The notes beneath the pieces are model-generated. The model saw only the letters and a list, made by a program, of their open reading frames with translations, was not told where the DNA came from and made no database searches. A stretch of DNA of 15,009 bases, from assembly GCA_903837025.1 (NCBI GenBank), contig CAILTC010000301.1, positions 1 to 15,009 on the forward strand. The letters are read 5' to 3'. This stretch comes from an uncultured Bacteroidota bacterium. Its GTDB lineage: Bacteria; Bacteroidota; Bacteroidia; Flavobacteriales; Flavobacteriaceae. A program made the position numbers and the translations under genes. Of this stretch, positions 7,278-14,583 are shown piece by piece; positions within the stretch are counted from its first letter, which is position 1; the number at the start of each line of letters is the position of its first letter.

Positions 7278-8933
7278 TTAATTTTTTTTTGCCAACGAAT
7301 AGGTTTTTCCTTTTTTGATGCCGTCAGTAAATACAATCCCTTCTTTTTCAAGTCTTAACAAACATTTTCTAATATCCTCAATAGGTAAATCTGAAATTCT
7401 ACTTTGAATATCAGAACTTTTACTCTTAGGATATAGTTTTAAATCTTCCTCAATTAGTGCTTTCAAACGATGGGGTTCAATCACTTTTAGAGTAGGTTTT
7501 ATATTTATTTTAGAATTAATTAAAAGCTTTGGATTAATCAAATATTCAGTTCCTTTCTTAATACCTCGTGTAATAATTATAGCTTGTTCAATCATTTTAT
7601 TGACATAAGTCCTAAGCCTATCTTCATCTGTTAATTGTAATTCTTTAGTAAGTTGGGTAGCAAGAATTTTTTTATAACGAGTTATAATACCTAGAGCAAT
7701 GAATTCTTTTTGAGATAATTGATAATTGGTAGCTATGAAATCTAAAAGCAAAACAGCCTCCTCATCTAAAATTCTTGAATACTGTATTACTGATGTCGAA
7801 TTGTAATCCGAAATAGGAATAGGAAAAGCTTTGGCATCACGGCTAGTAATTTCATAAATTAAATTATAGCCTGTACCTTCTCCTTCCATTAATTTTAAAT
7901 CATGGAGGATTCGTATTAAATGTGGGTTTCTTCTATAAGTAGTATGAAGTATATTGTCTTTGGTAATACCTAAAGGCAAACCACCAGGATTCGTTATTTC
8001 TAATCGGTCTTGGTACACCTTAATAAATATATCACCTGAAATCGTATAGCTTTTGTGAGCTATAGCATTGATAAGCAATTCTCTAATTAATCGGGCATCA
8101 TAATGTCTTATTTTATTCCGAAACAACCCTAAAGGAAATTCATCATAATAAGTTAATTCGATTGCTTCTTTCTCAATTTCTAATAGTAACTCTTTAGGAT
8201 TTTTAGAGTAATCCTGCCAATCTTCCTTTCTTATTTTCTTTTCTAACTCATCATAAACAATGTACTGAACTGTTAAAGGATAAACTAATCGGCTTCTTTG
8301 CGAAGCTGTACCTAACCATAGAACACCAAGATTGGTCAATTTACCTTTATCAATTAGATTGTAATGCTCAATAATTTCAATGTCTGATAATTCTTTGGTA
8401 TTTTGTTTTACCCTATCTGATTTTCTGATTTCATCTGCAAACCATCGCATATTCATTTCAGGAATTTCTGTATAAGAAACGTTTCTAGTTTGTAATTCCC
8501 ATTGAAAAGCGTCTTTTTCACTTGCTAGACGAACTATATCTTCGCTTCTTGCAGGTTGGCATTGGTCTCCAATTCGGATATAAATTTTCCCGTCAGCGGT
8601 AGTAGCTACTGATTTTAACGTAGGATAAACCGTAATGCTGAAAAACTGACTTCCATTGGCATGGGTTTCAATTTCGCCAAGCTGAAATCCAACATTAAAG
8701 CACAATGATTTTAATCTAGTAACCGTTTCATTTGCTGTTTTAACAGTAATGGTTTGTTCTAAAGGCGGTTGCTTATCTTTGTCTTCAATACCTATAATAA
8801 TTTTTCCACCATGCACATTAGCAAAGGCGACACTAGTTACCGCAAGGTCTCTCAATCCATCGGACTTGATTTTTCCTGCTGAATCTAATACTTTTTTTAA
8901 GCTTTTATAATCAATACTTATGCCTTCTTCCAT
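7278..8933 (-). CDS. AlbA_2/Schlafen-type DNA/RNA-binding protein with HATPase domain (COG2865-like)
   Basis: The ATG at 8933 gives 551 residues; an in-frame TTG lies one codon earlier. Residues about 1-135 match the AlbA_2 (Schlafen-like) domain: IDYKS, a helix, then SVAFANVHGGKIIIGIED (34-51). Residues about 265-375 match the HATPase_c_4 ATP-binding domain, with an N-box RELLINAIAHKSY (284-296, Asn289), G1-type EITNPGGLP (312-320) and G2-type EGEGTGYNLI (350-359). The C-terminus (LRLEKEGIVFTDGIKKGKTY) is a winged helix. COG2865 proteins are often annotated as transcriptional regulators or RecG-like helicases, and they recur within type I restriction loci. Their role there is not established. 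Here it sits between hsdR and hsdM in the same direction, so an accessory or signalling role in the restriction locus is inferred. It is not a true RecG helicase, because no Walker motifs are present. Confidence 0.85.
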   Translation of the reverse strand: MEEGISIDYKSLKKVLDSAGKIKSDGLRDLAVTSVAFANVHGGKIIIGIEDKDKQPPLEQTITVKTANETVTRLKSLCFNVGFQLGEIETHANGSQFFSITVYPTLKSVATTADGKIYIRIGDQCQPARSEDIVRLASEKDAFQWELQTRNVSYTEIPEMNMRWFADEIRKSDRVKQNTKELSDIEIIEHYNLIDKGKLTNLGVLWLGTASQRSRLVYPLTVQYIVYDELEKKIRKEDWQDYSKNPKELLLEIEKEAIELTYYDEFPLGLFRNKIRHYDARLIRELLINAIAHKSYTISGDIFIKVYQDRLEITNPGGLPLGITKDNILHTTYRRNPHLIRILHDLKLMEGEGTGYNLIYEITSRDAKAFPIPISDYNSTSVIQYSRILDEEAVLLLDFIATNYQLSQKEFIALGIITRYKKILATQLTKELQLTDEDRLRTYVNKMIEQAIIITRGIKKGTEYLINPKLLINSKINIKPTLKVIEPHRLKALIEEDLKLYPKSKSSDIQSRISDLPIEDIRKCLLRLEKEGIVFTDGIKKGKTYSLAKKN

Positions 8934-8972
8934 CAAAATTAACCTGTTATTTAGTATAATTCGTTTTTCTAA

Positions 8973-9392
8973 TTATTTTATATTTCTTCTTAATGCACTT
9001 TTTATTTTTCCTGAATTTTCTTCGTCAAAATGATTCATAATTTCAAAGGGGTCCGTTTCTTCTGCTTCCCATTTTCCTTTTTTAAATTTAAAAGAATAAA
9101 TGAATGGTTCGTGAAAATTGGAAGCATTATTATTAACAACAATTTCCAGAAGGTCTTTTGCTTTAAACGTTAGCGGAACATCAAAAGCGTCAGGTTCATT
9201 TAAACGATTTAATAGTGTGTTTTGGTTTTCTTCAAAACTTGAATCCAACATGCTTGTTGGCATCATTGGTTCTCCCATACAAAACAAATCTTTATCTTTA
9301 GAATATCGATAGAGAATCCAATAATGTTTTAGCTTTTCAACAGAACCTTTGGCACAAGTGCAAAACTTGATTTTATCGGATACGATACACAT
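8973..9392 (-). CDS. Hypothetical protein directly coupled to hsdR
   Basis: This 139-residue soluble protein starts at the ATG immediately after the TAA of hsdR, with no intervening base, so it must be translated together with the restriction subunit. The N-terminus, MCIVSDKIKFCTCAKG, has three Cys residues at 2, 11 and 13 that might bind metal. The next part (KLKHYWILYRYSKDKDLFCM) looks like paired beta strands, and the C-terminus is acidic (DPFEIMNHFDEENSGKI). I recall similar small proteins next to Bacteroidetes restriction genes, but I know of no function. It is followed after 39 bp by the ATPase gene. A partner or modulator of HsdR is plausible from the coupling alone. Confidence 0.65.
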   Translation of the reverse strand: MCIVSDKIKFCTCAKGSVEKLKHYWILYRYSKDKDLFCMGEPMMPTSMLDSSFEENQNTLLNRLNEPDAFDVPLTFKAKDLLEIVVNNNASNFHEPFIYSFKFKKGKWEAEETDPFEIMNHFDEENSGKIKSALRRNIK

Positions 9393-11780
9393 TTATGCTT
9401 TTCTATATAATTCGGTTTCTAATTCTTTTACAGCATCCAAATAATGTTTCTTATCTCCAAAATGACTTATGATTTCAATTGGAGAACCATATTCGTCAAA
9501 AGGTTTTACTCGCAATACTTCAATGCTTTCAATATTTTCAACGCCTTCATCGGCATATTTATCCAATAATGTTTCTAAAACTTTTCGAGCTTGCTCACCA
9601 TACTTGATAAAGTAGTTACGTTTCTTAACGTTATTGGCTCGTTCTTTTCTAGTTAATGGTGGTTGGTCGTAGGCGACATGACAAATCAAATCAAATAAAT
9701 CTACTTGTTTATCTACAGCTTCATAAAGAGCTTCAACCATAACGCCTTGTTCTTGTAATTCTTTTATGATAGCTTCTTTTTTGTCTGCATGGTTCCAAGT
9801 CAAAAGAAAGTCTTCCAACGAAGCGTATTTACCTTTGATGATTTCTTTGGTATGGTCTTTTAAGCTTATAGTTATTGGTTTGCCATTAGAATCAAAAAAC
9901 AACTCTCTGGAAACTAAAACCGAAACATTTACACCATTGATGTATTGTTTAGGTCTTTTGACATATTCTGTTTGCGGTTCTTCCAAAGGATTTCTAATTA
10001 CAGGTTTTTCTATAGTAATTTCAGCACCAGTTACTTCGTCAATAATTGGGGTTTCATCTTCCTCTTCTTCCTCCTCAATTCCAGCCAAATCTATATCCTG
10101 AGTTATAGGCTTAGCCCTTAATGGGTCACCATCAAAAGCAGGGTCGGCAAAATTATCTGTTGCATTTCTGAAATCTAAAATGGTAAAATAGAGTTTGTCA
10201 AATTCTTCATTAATTCGGGTTCCACGACCTACAATTTGCTTGAACTTTGTCATGGAATTAATATTGGCATCCAATACAATTACTTTACAGGTTTGGGCAT
10301 CAACACCAGTTGTCATTAATTCAGAAGTGGTGGCAATAACAGGATATTTTTCTTCGGGATTAATGAAGTTATCTAGTTCCCGTTTACCTTCATCATTATC
10401 ACCCGTAATTTGCATTACATATTTGTAATTTTCAGCAACCAAATCGGCATTGTGTCTGGAAATGGCGTTTCGCATCCGTTCAGCGTGGTCAATATCAACA
10501 CAGAAAATAATAGTTTTTGCAAAGCGGTCTAGTCCTTTTAGGTATTCCGTTACTTTTTGAGCAATAATGTCTGTTCGTTCATCAATAACCAGTTTCCTGT
10601 CAAAATCTTTACGGTTGTAGATTCGGTCTTCAATTTCAACTCCATCTTTGTCGGTTTTCCCTTGTTGTGGGCGATACCCTTCGGAATCCACATTCAAAGC
10701 CACACGAATCACTTTGTAAGGTGCTAGGAACCCATCATCAATTCCTTGTTTTAAAGAATAAGTATAAATAGGTTCTCCAAAATATTCGGTATTACTTGTT
10801 TCTTTAGTTTCTCTAGGAGTAGCAGTTAAACCGATATGAGTTGCGTTGTTAAAATAAGTTAGTATTTCTCTCCAAGCACTTTCTTCATTGGCACTACCAC
10901 GATGACACTCATCAATAACAATCAAGTCAAAAAAGTCAGGAGAAAATTGTTTGTAGGCGTTGGCTTCTTCATCAGAGCCAGTTAAACCTTGATATAAAGC
11001 CAAGTATATTTCATAACTTTTGTCAATCATTCGGTGTTTTACTACCGTCATTTTATCTTTAAAATGTTTAAAATCCCCTCTTTTGGTCTGGTCAATCAAA
11101 GCATTTCTATCGGCAAGAAAAAGGATTCGTTTTTTTGCACCACTTTTCCAAAGTCTATGAATAATTTGAAAAGCAGTATAGGTTTTTCCAGTTCCAGTTG
11201 CCATTACCAAAATGATTCTGTTTTGTCCGTTTGTAATAGCTTCAACAGTTCTGTTTACAGCAATTTGTTGGTAGTATCTAGGTTTACGCCCTGAACCATC
11301 TGAAAAGTATTTTTGCAAAGCTATTTTCTCTCCATTAGGAGTTACGATTCCTTTATATTGTTTGTATTTATACCATAAAGCTTCTGGTGAAGGAAATTCA
11401 TCTATGGTTAATTCCGTTTCAATTGTAGCATCAGTTACCGTTCTGTCATGAAAAAGAAAACCATCCCCATTGCTACTAAAAACACATGGAATATCTAAGG
11501 TTATTGCATAACCTAGAGCTTGTTGGATTCCAGCTCTAACAGAATGCTTGTTGTCTTTTGCTTCAATTACAGCTATAGGATTGTCTTGGTAATACAGAAT
11601 ATAATCAGCCCGTTTTCGTTCCCCACGTGCTGTTAATTTGCCTCTAACGTAGATTTTACCATCCGTAAAGAAAACTTCTTCCAATATTTGCTTATGCAAA
11701 TCCCACCCTGCTTTTTGAAGTGCAGGAGTTATAAATTTTGTACAGATGTCACGTTCTGATAAGCCTTTTTTATTTTGCAT
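9393..11780 (-). CDS. hsdR: Type I restriction enzyme endonuclease/translocase subunit HsdR (EcoEI-like)
   Basis: At 795 residues it is close to the length of EcoEI-type R subunits. The N-terminal HSDR_N nuclease domain shows the PD-ExK pattern as RADYILYY (Asp59) and AVIEAKD (Glu73, Lys75). The SF2 motor follows: Walker A ATGTGKT (194-200), the Walker B variant DECH (290-293), motif III LTATP (318-322) and motif VI QIVGRGTRI near 510-520. A Glu-rich linker (EEEEEEDETP) precedes the C-terminal EcoEI_R_C region, which contacts the methyltransferase. All catalytic residues are present, so cleavage after ATP-driven translocation is expected on unmodified DNA. It is the first gene of the minus-strand train, so its promoter is expected in 11781-11960, where operator copy 3 lies. 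Confidence 0.95.
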   Translation of the reverse strand: MQNKKGLSERDICTKFITPALQKAGWDLHKQILEEVFFTDGKIYVRGKLTARGERKRADYILYYQDNPIAVIEAKDNKHSVRAGIQQALGYAITLDIPCVFSSNGDGFLFHDRTVTDATIETELTIDEFPSPEALWYKYKQYKGIVTPNGEKIALQKYFSDGSGRKPRYYQQIAVNRTVEAITNGQNRIILVMATGTGKTYTAFQIIHRLWKSGAKKRILFLADRNALIDQTKRGDFKHFKDKMTVVKHRMIDKSYEIYLALYQGLTGSDEEANAYKQFSPDFFDLIVIDECHRGSANEESAWREILTYFNNATHIGLTATPRETKETSNTEYFGEPIYTYSLKQGIDDGFLAPYKVIRVALNVDSEGYRPQQGKTDKDGVEIEDRIYNRKDFDRKLVIDERTDIIAQKVTEYLKGLDRFAKTIIFCVDIDHAERMRNAISRHNADLVAENYKYVMQITGDNDEGKRELDNFINPEEKYPVIATTSELMTTGVDAQTCKVIVLDANINSMTKFKQIVGRGTRINEEFDKLYFTILDFRNATDNFADPAFDGDPLRAKPITQDIDLAGIEEEEEEDETPIIDEVTGAEITIEKPVIRNPLEEPQTEYVKRPKQYINGVNVSVLVSRELFFDSNGKPITISLKDHTKEIIKGKYASLEDFLLTWNHADKKEAIIKELQEQGVMVEALYEAVDKQVDLFDLICHVAYDQPPLTRKERANNVKKRNYFIKYGEQARKVLETLLDKYADEGVENIESIEVLRVKPFDEYGSPIEIISHFGDKKHYLDAVKELETELYRKA

Positions 11781-11932
11781 ATAATTTCAAAAATACATTA
11801 TGAAATGCGAATTATTGTTAGTGCATTTGCTTTCAATATAAAAGTTTAAAAATAGGGATTTTACTTTTAGTTATACACCATTTTTACCACTTAGTTGAAA
11901 AGTATTTTAACAAACAAATTACCGTAATGATT

Positions 11933-11949
11933 TTGACAATTACGGTCAA
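11933..11949. promoter_or_regulatory. Operator copy 3, upstream of the hsdR operon
   Basis: TTGACAATTACGGTCAA lies 152 bp upstream of the hsdR start. It matches operator copy 1 at 15 of 17 positions and the reverse complement of copy 2 at 14 of 17, with all differences in the central four bases. It overlaps a second inverted repeat, ACCGTAAT (11921-11928) and ATTACGGT (11939-11946), eight perfect pairs 10 bp apart. It is the only other full match to this pattern that I found in the window. Confidence 0.65.
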
Positions 11950-12130
11950 TAAAACCTATAATATTAAAAAATCCAATAAAAAGAGGATACTGAACGCTTA
12001 CACTACTATTTAAATCAATTAAAAACCTTTAATTTTCACAAAACCCTTATAGTAAAAGTTTGCTGGTGTCGTACCTTTTGGAACCTTAAAAAGGTTTATA
12101 AAAAGTATTTGAAAAAATTCTAAAAAAAAA

Positions 12131-12144
12131 TTTTACCGAACAAT
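12131..12144 (+). repeat. 14-bp direct repeat, left copy
   Basis: TTTTACCGAACAAT occurs here and again at 12541-12554. The pair brackets a 396-bp segment that contains the G-rich patch, an inverted repeat and a doubtful small ORF. Such flanking repeats could mark a small inserted element, although a chance match in AT-rich DNA is possible. Confidence 0.6.
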
Positions 12145-12186
12145 ATCATGGGCCAGTATTAAGCAAGACAGGCAGCCCATACAGGA

Positions 12187-12227
12187 GGGTGGTAACGGAG
12201 GGAAGGGGCTGGGGTCGTATTGCAGGG
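12187..12227 (+). other. G-rich patch with potential G-quadruplex
   Basis: Five runs of three or more G lie within 41 bases on the plus strand: 12187-12189, 12200-12202, 12205-12208, 12211-12214 and 12225-12227. Two loops between runs are only 2 nt and two are about 10 nt. The rest of the window is AT-rich, so this patch stands out. An upstream pair ATGGGC (12148-12153) and GCCCAT (12175-12180) could form a hairpin, and a perfect 12-bp palindrome GTGTAATTACAC (12227-12238) follows. A structured RNA is possible but unproven. Confidence 0.4.
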
Positions 12228-12262
12228 TGTAATTACACATAAGTGTATATAATGTGTTGGTA

Positions 12263-12322
12263 ATATGTCTTGCCATTTTACCCTATATTTTTAATAATAA
12301 TACTCAAAATGGCAAGGTATAT
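12263..12322. repeat. Long inverted repeat with 26-nt loop
   Basis: The arms ATATGTCTTGCCATTTT (12263-12279) and, reading the complement, ATATACCTTGCCATTTT (12306-12322) match at 15 of 17 positions, including an unbroken 11-bp core (CTTGCCATTTT). It ends directly before the ATG of the small ORF at 12326. It has no following T-run on the plus strand, so a simple terminator is unlikely. Confidence 0.6.
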
Positions 12323-12325
12323 TTC

Positions 12326-12532
12326 ATGTGTAAACTGCTGAATAACAAGGATTATAGTTATATTGATTATCGTGATGCAAATTCTGTATCAAGAATTTAT
12401 GTCTTTTTTTCGTTGTTCAATATGATGCTAAATTACAACGCCAGAACGTATTATGAAGCTAAAACATTCTTTAAATCTTTTGGATACACTAGTAACCAAG
12501 TAACTAAATTTCTGAAATTAACTCTAAATTAA
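12326..12532 (+). CDS. Doubtful small hypothetical protein
   Basis: From the ATG at 12326 the ORF encodes 68 residues. The frame is open upstream to an ATG at 12254, but that start would read through the inverted repeat. The product is basic and Tyr/Phe/Asn-rich (YYEAKTFFKSFGYTSNQVTK) and has no recognisable domain, signal peptide or clear membrane helix. It ends 8 bp before the right copy of the 14-bp direct repeat. It could be a real small gene of a tiny inserted element or a chance ORF in AT-rich DNA. Confidence 0.3.
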   Translation: MCKLLNNKDYSYIDYRDANSVSRIYVFFSLFNMMLNYNARTYYEAKTFFKSFGYTSNQVTKFLKLTLN

Positions 12533-12540
12533 AAGGAAGC

Positions 12541-12554
12541 TTTTACCGAACAAT
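12541..12554 (+). repeat. 14-bp direct repeat, right copy
   Basis: This is the second copy of TTTTACCGAACAAT, identical to 12131-12144 over 14 bases. The flanking bases differ on both sides. Confidence 0.6.
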
Positions 12555-12765
12555 GACCAGAAAGGAAGATAAACTTATCCAAGGTTTAGATACATCAACA
12601 GATTGGACCATACTGCCGTTAGATTACATGATGCGGTAATAATGTTTAACACACCCGAAAATCAAAACTTAACAACCGAAATTGGGAACTATAAATTTGA
12701 AATAACGAAATTTTAATCCTAAGTCGATTTAATTTTTATCTATTTATAATAAAAATAAATTAACC

Positions 12766-12787
12766 ACTTTACGGTTTCCCGTAAAGT
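12766..12787. repeat. Perfect 9-bp hairpin (possible operator)
   Basis: ACTTTACGG, a 4-nt loop TTTC, and CCGTAAAGT form a perfect stem. No T-run follows on either strand, so it is more likely a protein-binding site or RNA leader element than a terminator. It lies just upstream of the TATATTTG promoter-like element at 12806-12813. Confidence 0.5.
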
Positions 12788-12865
12788 AAATGATTTTGAA
12801 TATATTATATTTGAGTATTTTCTATTGAATTATTTAATATAAAGTAGATTCAGTTAGATGAAAAA

Positions 12866-12895
12866 TTTGGTTATAATCTTATCTAAAATAGTTTG
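12866..12895 (+). promoter_or_regulatory. Candidate Bacteroidetes-type promoter for the exported protein gene
   Basis: TTTG at 12866-12869 is followed after 19 bp by TAGTTTG at 12889-12895. Known Bacteroidetes promoters have TTTG about 19-21 bp before TAnnTTTG; here the second box is one base short. Transcription would start about 25 bp before the ATG at 12928. The perfect TATATTTG at 12806-12813 is an alternative but lacks an upstream TTTG at the right distance. Confidence 0.3.
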
Positions 12896-12927
12896 ACTAA
12901 AAATAAAACACTTTAATATTCATTGCT

Positions 12928-14334
12928 ATGAATCAAAATATCAAAAAAATTTTATTGACAATATTATTAATGTTTACTGCAATAACCATAGTAAACGCTC
13001 AAGAGCAAACTGTAACAACTCCATTACCTAAAAAAGCAAAACAGAAGACTATCAAATATACTGATTATCAATATGCAAGTATTGGATATGTGTTAAACGA
13101 TAAATTTGTTGAAGGTCAAAAGATTACTTTTTTTAACACAAAAAGTGAAACTAGCAAAATCGATTTGCCATATTTAGATATGTTCACAATTAAAAACACA
13201 AAATTAACTGATACCATAATTAGTGGAAATTATTTTATAAAAAATAGTATGCCTTACATTGAAGGTACTCTTTATTTAGGTAACGATGGTTCTCTGACGA
13301 GAGGGTTATTTAAAGTTACTAATTATGAGAAAAAGGAATTGGTTCCTATTTCTACTAATGAAAGTAAATTGAATATAGAAATATCTGATATTTACTATTA
13401 CCAAATAGGAATTCTTATTTTAAAAAAACTTCCTGATAATACATTCTCTATTAATATAAAATATAATGATTTGACATTAGAAACAACTATTCCTTCCCTT
13501 TCGTTTCAGGAATTTAATTCTAATGAAATGGAATATTTAAAATCTGAAATAATAAAATCAAAACAGGTGAAATTGTCGTATAATAATGGAGATGTATTTA
13601 TCGGTTATGTTATACATAGGAATGATTTACCAGCATATAGTAAATATGAATTGGGTGATTATGCTCCTAAAAGCGGTGAATATAGATATGCAAAAGGGGA
13701 AGTATGCAATGGTGATTTTGGGTTTAGTAATATTTTCAACAGTATTCACCTTGACAAAGGAACAACATTGTTTACTGATGGTTCTATTGAAAAGGACTAT
13801 TGGATTGGTAAATATCATTTATCTTTAGACGAAGAAGAAAAAATACATAGAGAAAGTAACTCTCTAACAGAAATGCTAATAATGGCTAAAAGCATTAAAG
13901 GTGTAGAAGATAAAAAACTGGAAGAGTCAAAAATAGTAACAAATCAAGCAAAAAAGGAAACCCTTTTAAAACAACAAGCACGCAAAAAGAATCTAATTGT
14001 AAAGTATGGTGACTACTATGGAAATCAAATTAGTCTGGGGCATTTAGTAATTGGGATGACTAAAGCTATAGTAAATGAAGTGTGGAAAAAAGAATATTTT
14101 AATATTAGCACAGCAATTCGTAATAATCAAATAATTGAAGTATGGGAATTTAATAAAGAAAAAATGCAATTAGCAATTATTAATGAAGATACAAAAAATA
14201 AAGGAAAAGAAGGTGGTGACGCTGCTCTTGCTGCGGTATTAATGATGAATCTTTATGAAGAGCAATTTGGAGAAATAACCTTTCCAAAAACGCTTGTATT
14301 TATTAATAACAAGTTAACTGATATTTATAATTAA
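12928..14334 (+). CDS. Exported protein with MORN-like segment and BamE/SmpA-like C-terminus
   Basis: The 468-residue protein begins with a clear Sec signal peptide (IKKILLTILLMFTAITIVNA, cleavage A24|QE), so it acts in the periplasm or at the outer membrane. Residues about 105-130 (YIEGTLYLGNDGSLTRGLF) and 215-295 (LSYNNGDVFIGYV, GEYRYAKGEVCNGDF, GTTLFTDGSIEKDYWIG) resemble loose MORN-type strand repeats, Y/F-x-x-G-x-x-x-x-G. Residues about 300-360 are a charged helical linker. The last 110 residues follow the BamE/SmpA-like layout: I-x-x-GM-x-x-x-x-V-x-x-x-W (374-386), IIEVWEFN (402-409) and the final FPKTLVFINNKLTDIYN. That fold is usually found in small envelope lipoproteins. No partner is visible. 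The ATG follows a promoter-like element and lacks a Shine-Dalgarno sequence, which is normal for this group. Confidence 0.75.
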   Translation: MNQNIKKILLTILLMFTAITIVNAQEQTVTTPLPKKAKQKTIKYTDYQYASIGYVLNDKFVEGQKITFFNTKSETSKIDLPYLDMFTIKNTKLTDTIISGNYFIKNSMPYIEGTLYLGNDGSLTRGLFKVTNYEKKELVPISTNESKLNIEISDIYYYQIGILILKKLPDNTFSINIKYNDLTLETTIPSLSFQEFNSNEMEYLKSEIIKSKQVKLSYNNGDVFIGYVIHRNDLPAYSKYELGDYAPKSGEYRYAKGEVCNGDFGFSNIFNSIHLDKGTTLFTDGSIEKDYWIGKYHLSLDEEEKIHRESNSLTEMLIMAKSIKGVEDKKLEESKIVTNQAKKETLLKQQARKKNLIVKYGDYYGNQISLGHLVIGMTKAIVNEVWKKEYFNISTAIRNNQIIEVWEFNKEKMQLAIINEDTKNKGKEGGDAALAAVLMMNLYEEQFGEITFPKTLVFINNKLTDIYN

Positions 14335-14373
14335 TTGATTTAGAAAAAGCCTGACTATTCAAACAGATACAAT

Positions 14374-14550
14374 ATGACTTTATACGAGGCAATTGAGAAA
14401 GTTTTAAATCAAACAAGACAATCTATGACTACTCAGCAAATCGCTGACGAGTTAAACAAAAACGGATTGTATAAAAAAGGTGACGGCTCAATAATTACTG
14501 CTTTTCAAATACCCCCCGCTACCGCACGAATCCTTTCGTGTGGTATGTGA
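14374..14550 (+). pseudogene. Truncated HARE-type HTH domain gene
   Basis: The ATG at 14374 opens a 58-residue frame. Residues 1-46 (MTLYEAIEKVLNQTRQSMTT, QQIADELNKNGLYKKGDGS, ITAFQI) match the N-terminal winged-helix HARE-HTH/HB1-like domain seen in many Bacteroidetes proteins, where the family normally continues with an HGRT-x-NYP type segment. Here the match stops abruptly at about 14511, and the next bases are unrelated C-rich DNA that forms a hairpin and ends the frame. The gene therefore appears cut by an insertion or deletion whose other side is the repeat-like block at 14512-14692. Complete family members often sit in restriction or defence loci. The identification rests on pattern memory and needs a search. 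Confidence 0.6.
14521..14544. repeat. Hairpin at the truncation junction
   Basis: ACCGCACGAA (14521-14530) pairs with TTCGTGTGGT (14535-14544), ten pairs with one G-T wobble around a TCCT loop. It directly follows a run of six C and the point where the HARE-type gene stops matching its family. The C-rich context differs from the surrounding AT-rich DNA, which suggests a dispersed repeat or the end of a mobile element. I cannot name the element. Confidence 0.55.
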
Positions 14551-14583
14551 GTAGCTAGCCTAGATAAGTACTAAATTATTAGC

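Larger units (their letters stand above)
11781..12325. other. Long non-coding region upstream of hsdR
   Basis: No convincing gene is present in this stretch. The left part is AT-rich and should hold the promoter of the restriction operon on the minus strand. A TAATTTG element (minus strand, 11915-11921), close to the Bacteroidetes -7 consensus, lies 18 bp from operator copy 3. A TATTTTTG match at 11788-11795 is too close to the hsdR ATG to be convincing. The right part (about 12145-12230) is unusually G-rich for this window, with listed repeats. Confidence 0.6.
12533..12927. other. Non-coding stretch upstream of the exported protein gene
   Basis: No gene is supported here. Two very short frames exist (12553-12639, MTRKEDKLIQGLDTSTDWTI..., and 12642-12716). 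They lack family features and may be remnants. The rest is AT-rich and includes a hairpin at 12766-12787 and two candidate promoter elements for the downstream gene: a perfect TAnnTTTG (TATATTTG, 12806-12813), and TTTG (12866-12869) placed 19 bp before TAGTTTG (12889-12895). Confidence 0.5.

Noticed and set aside
7278..8933. RecG-like DNA helicase
   Set aside because: Annotations of this family often say so, but the protein lacks Walker A and DEAD-type motifs; it has AlbA_2 and HATPase-type motifs instead.
9766..10101. Plus-strand ORF of 111 residues opposite hsdR
   Set aside because: It is the complement of well-conserved hsdR coding sequence; its Ser run is the reverse reading of the HsdR Glu-rich linker.
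11788..11795. TATTTTTG promoter box for hsdR on the minus strand
   Set aside because: It fits the -7 consensus but lies only 8 bp from the start codon and lacks a TTTG box at the right distance.
13586..13828. Second-frame ORFs within the exported protein gene
   Set aside because: The main frame has a signal peptide and recognisable C-terminal pattern; these are overlapping shadows.
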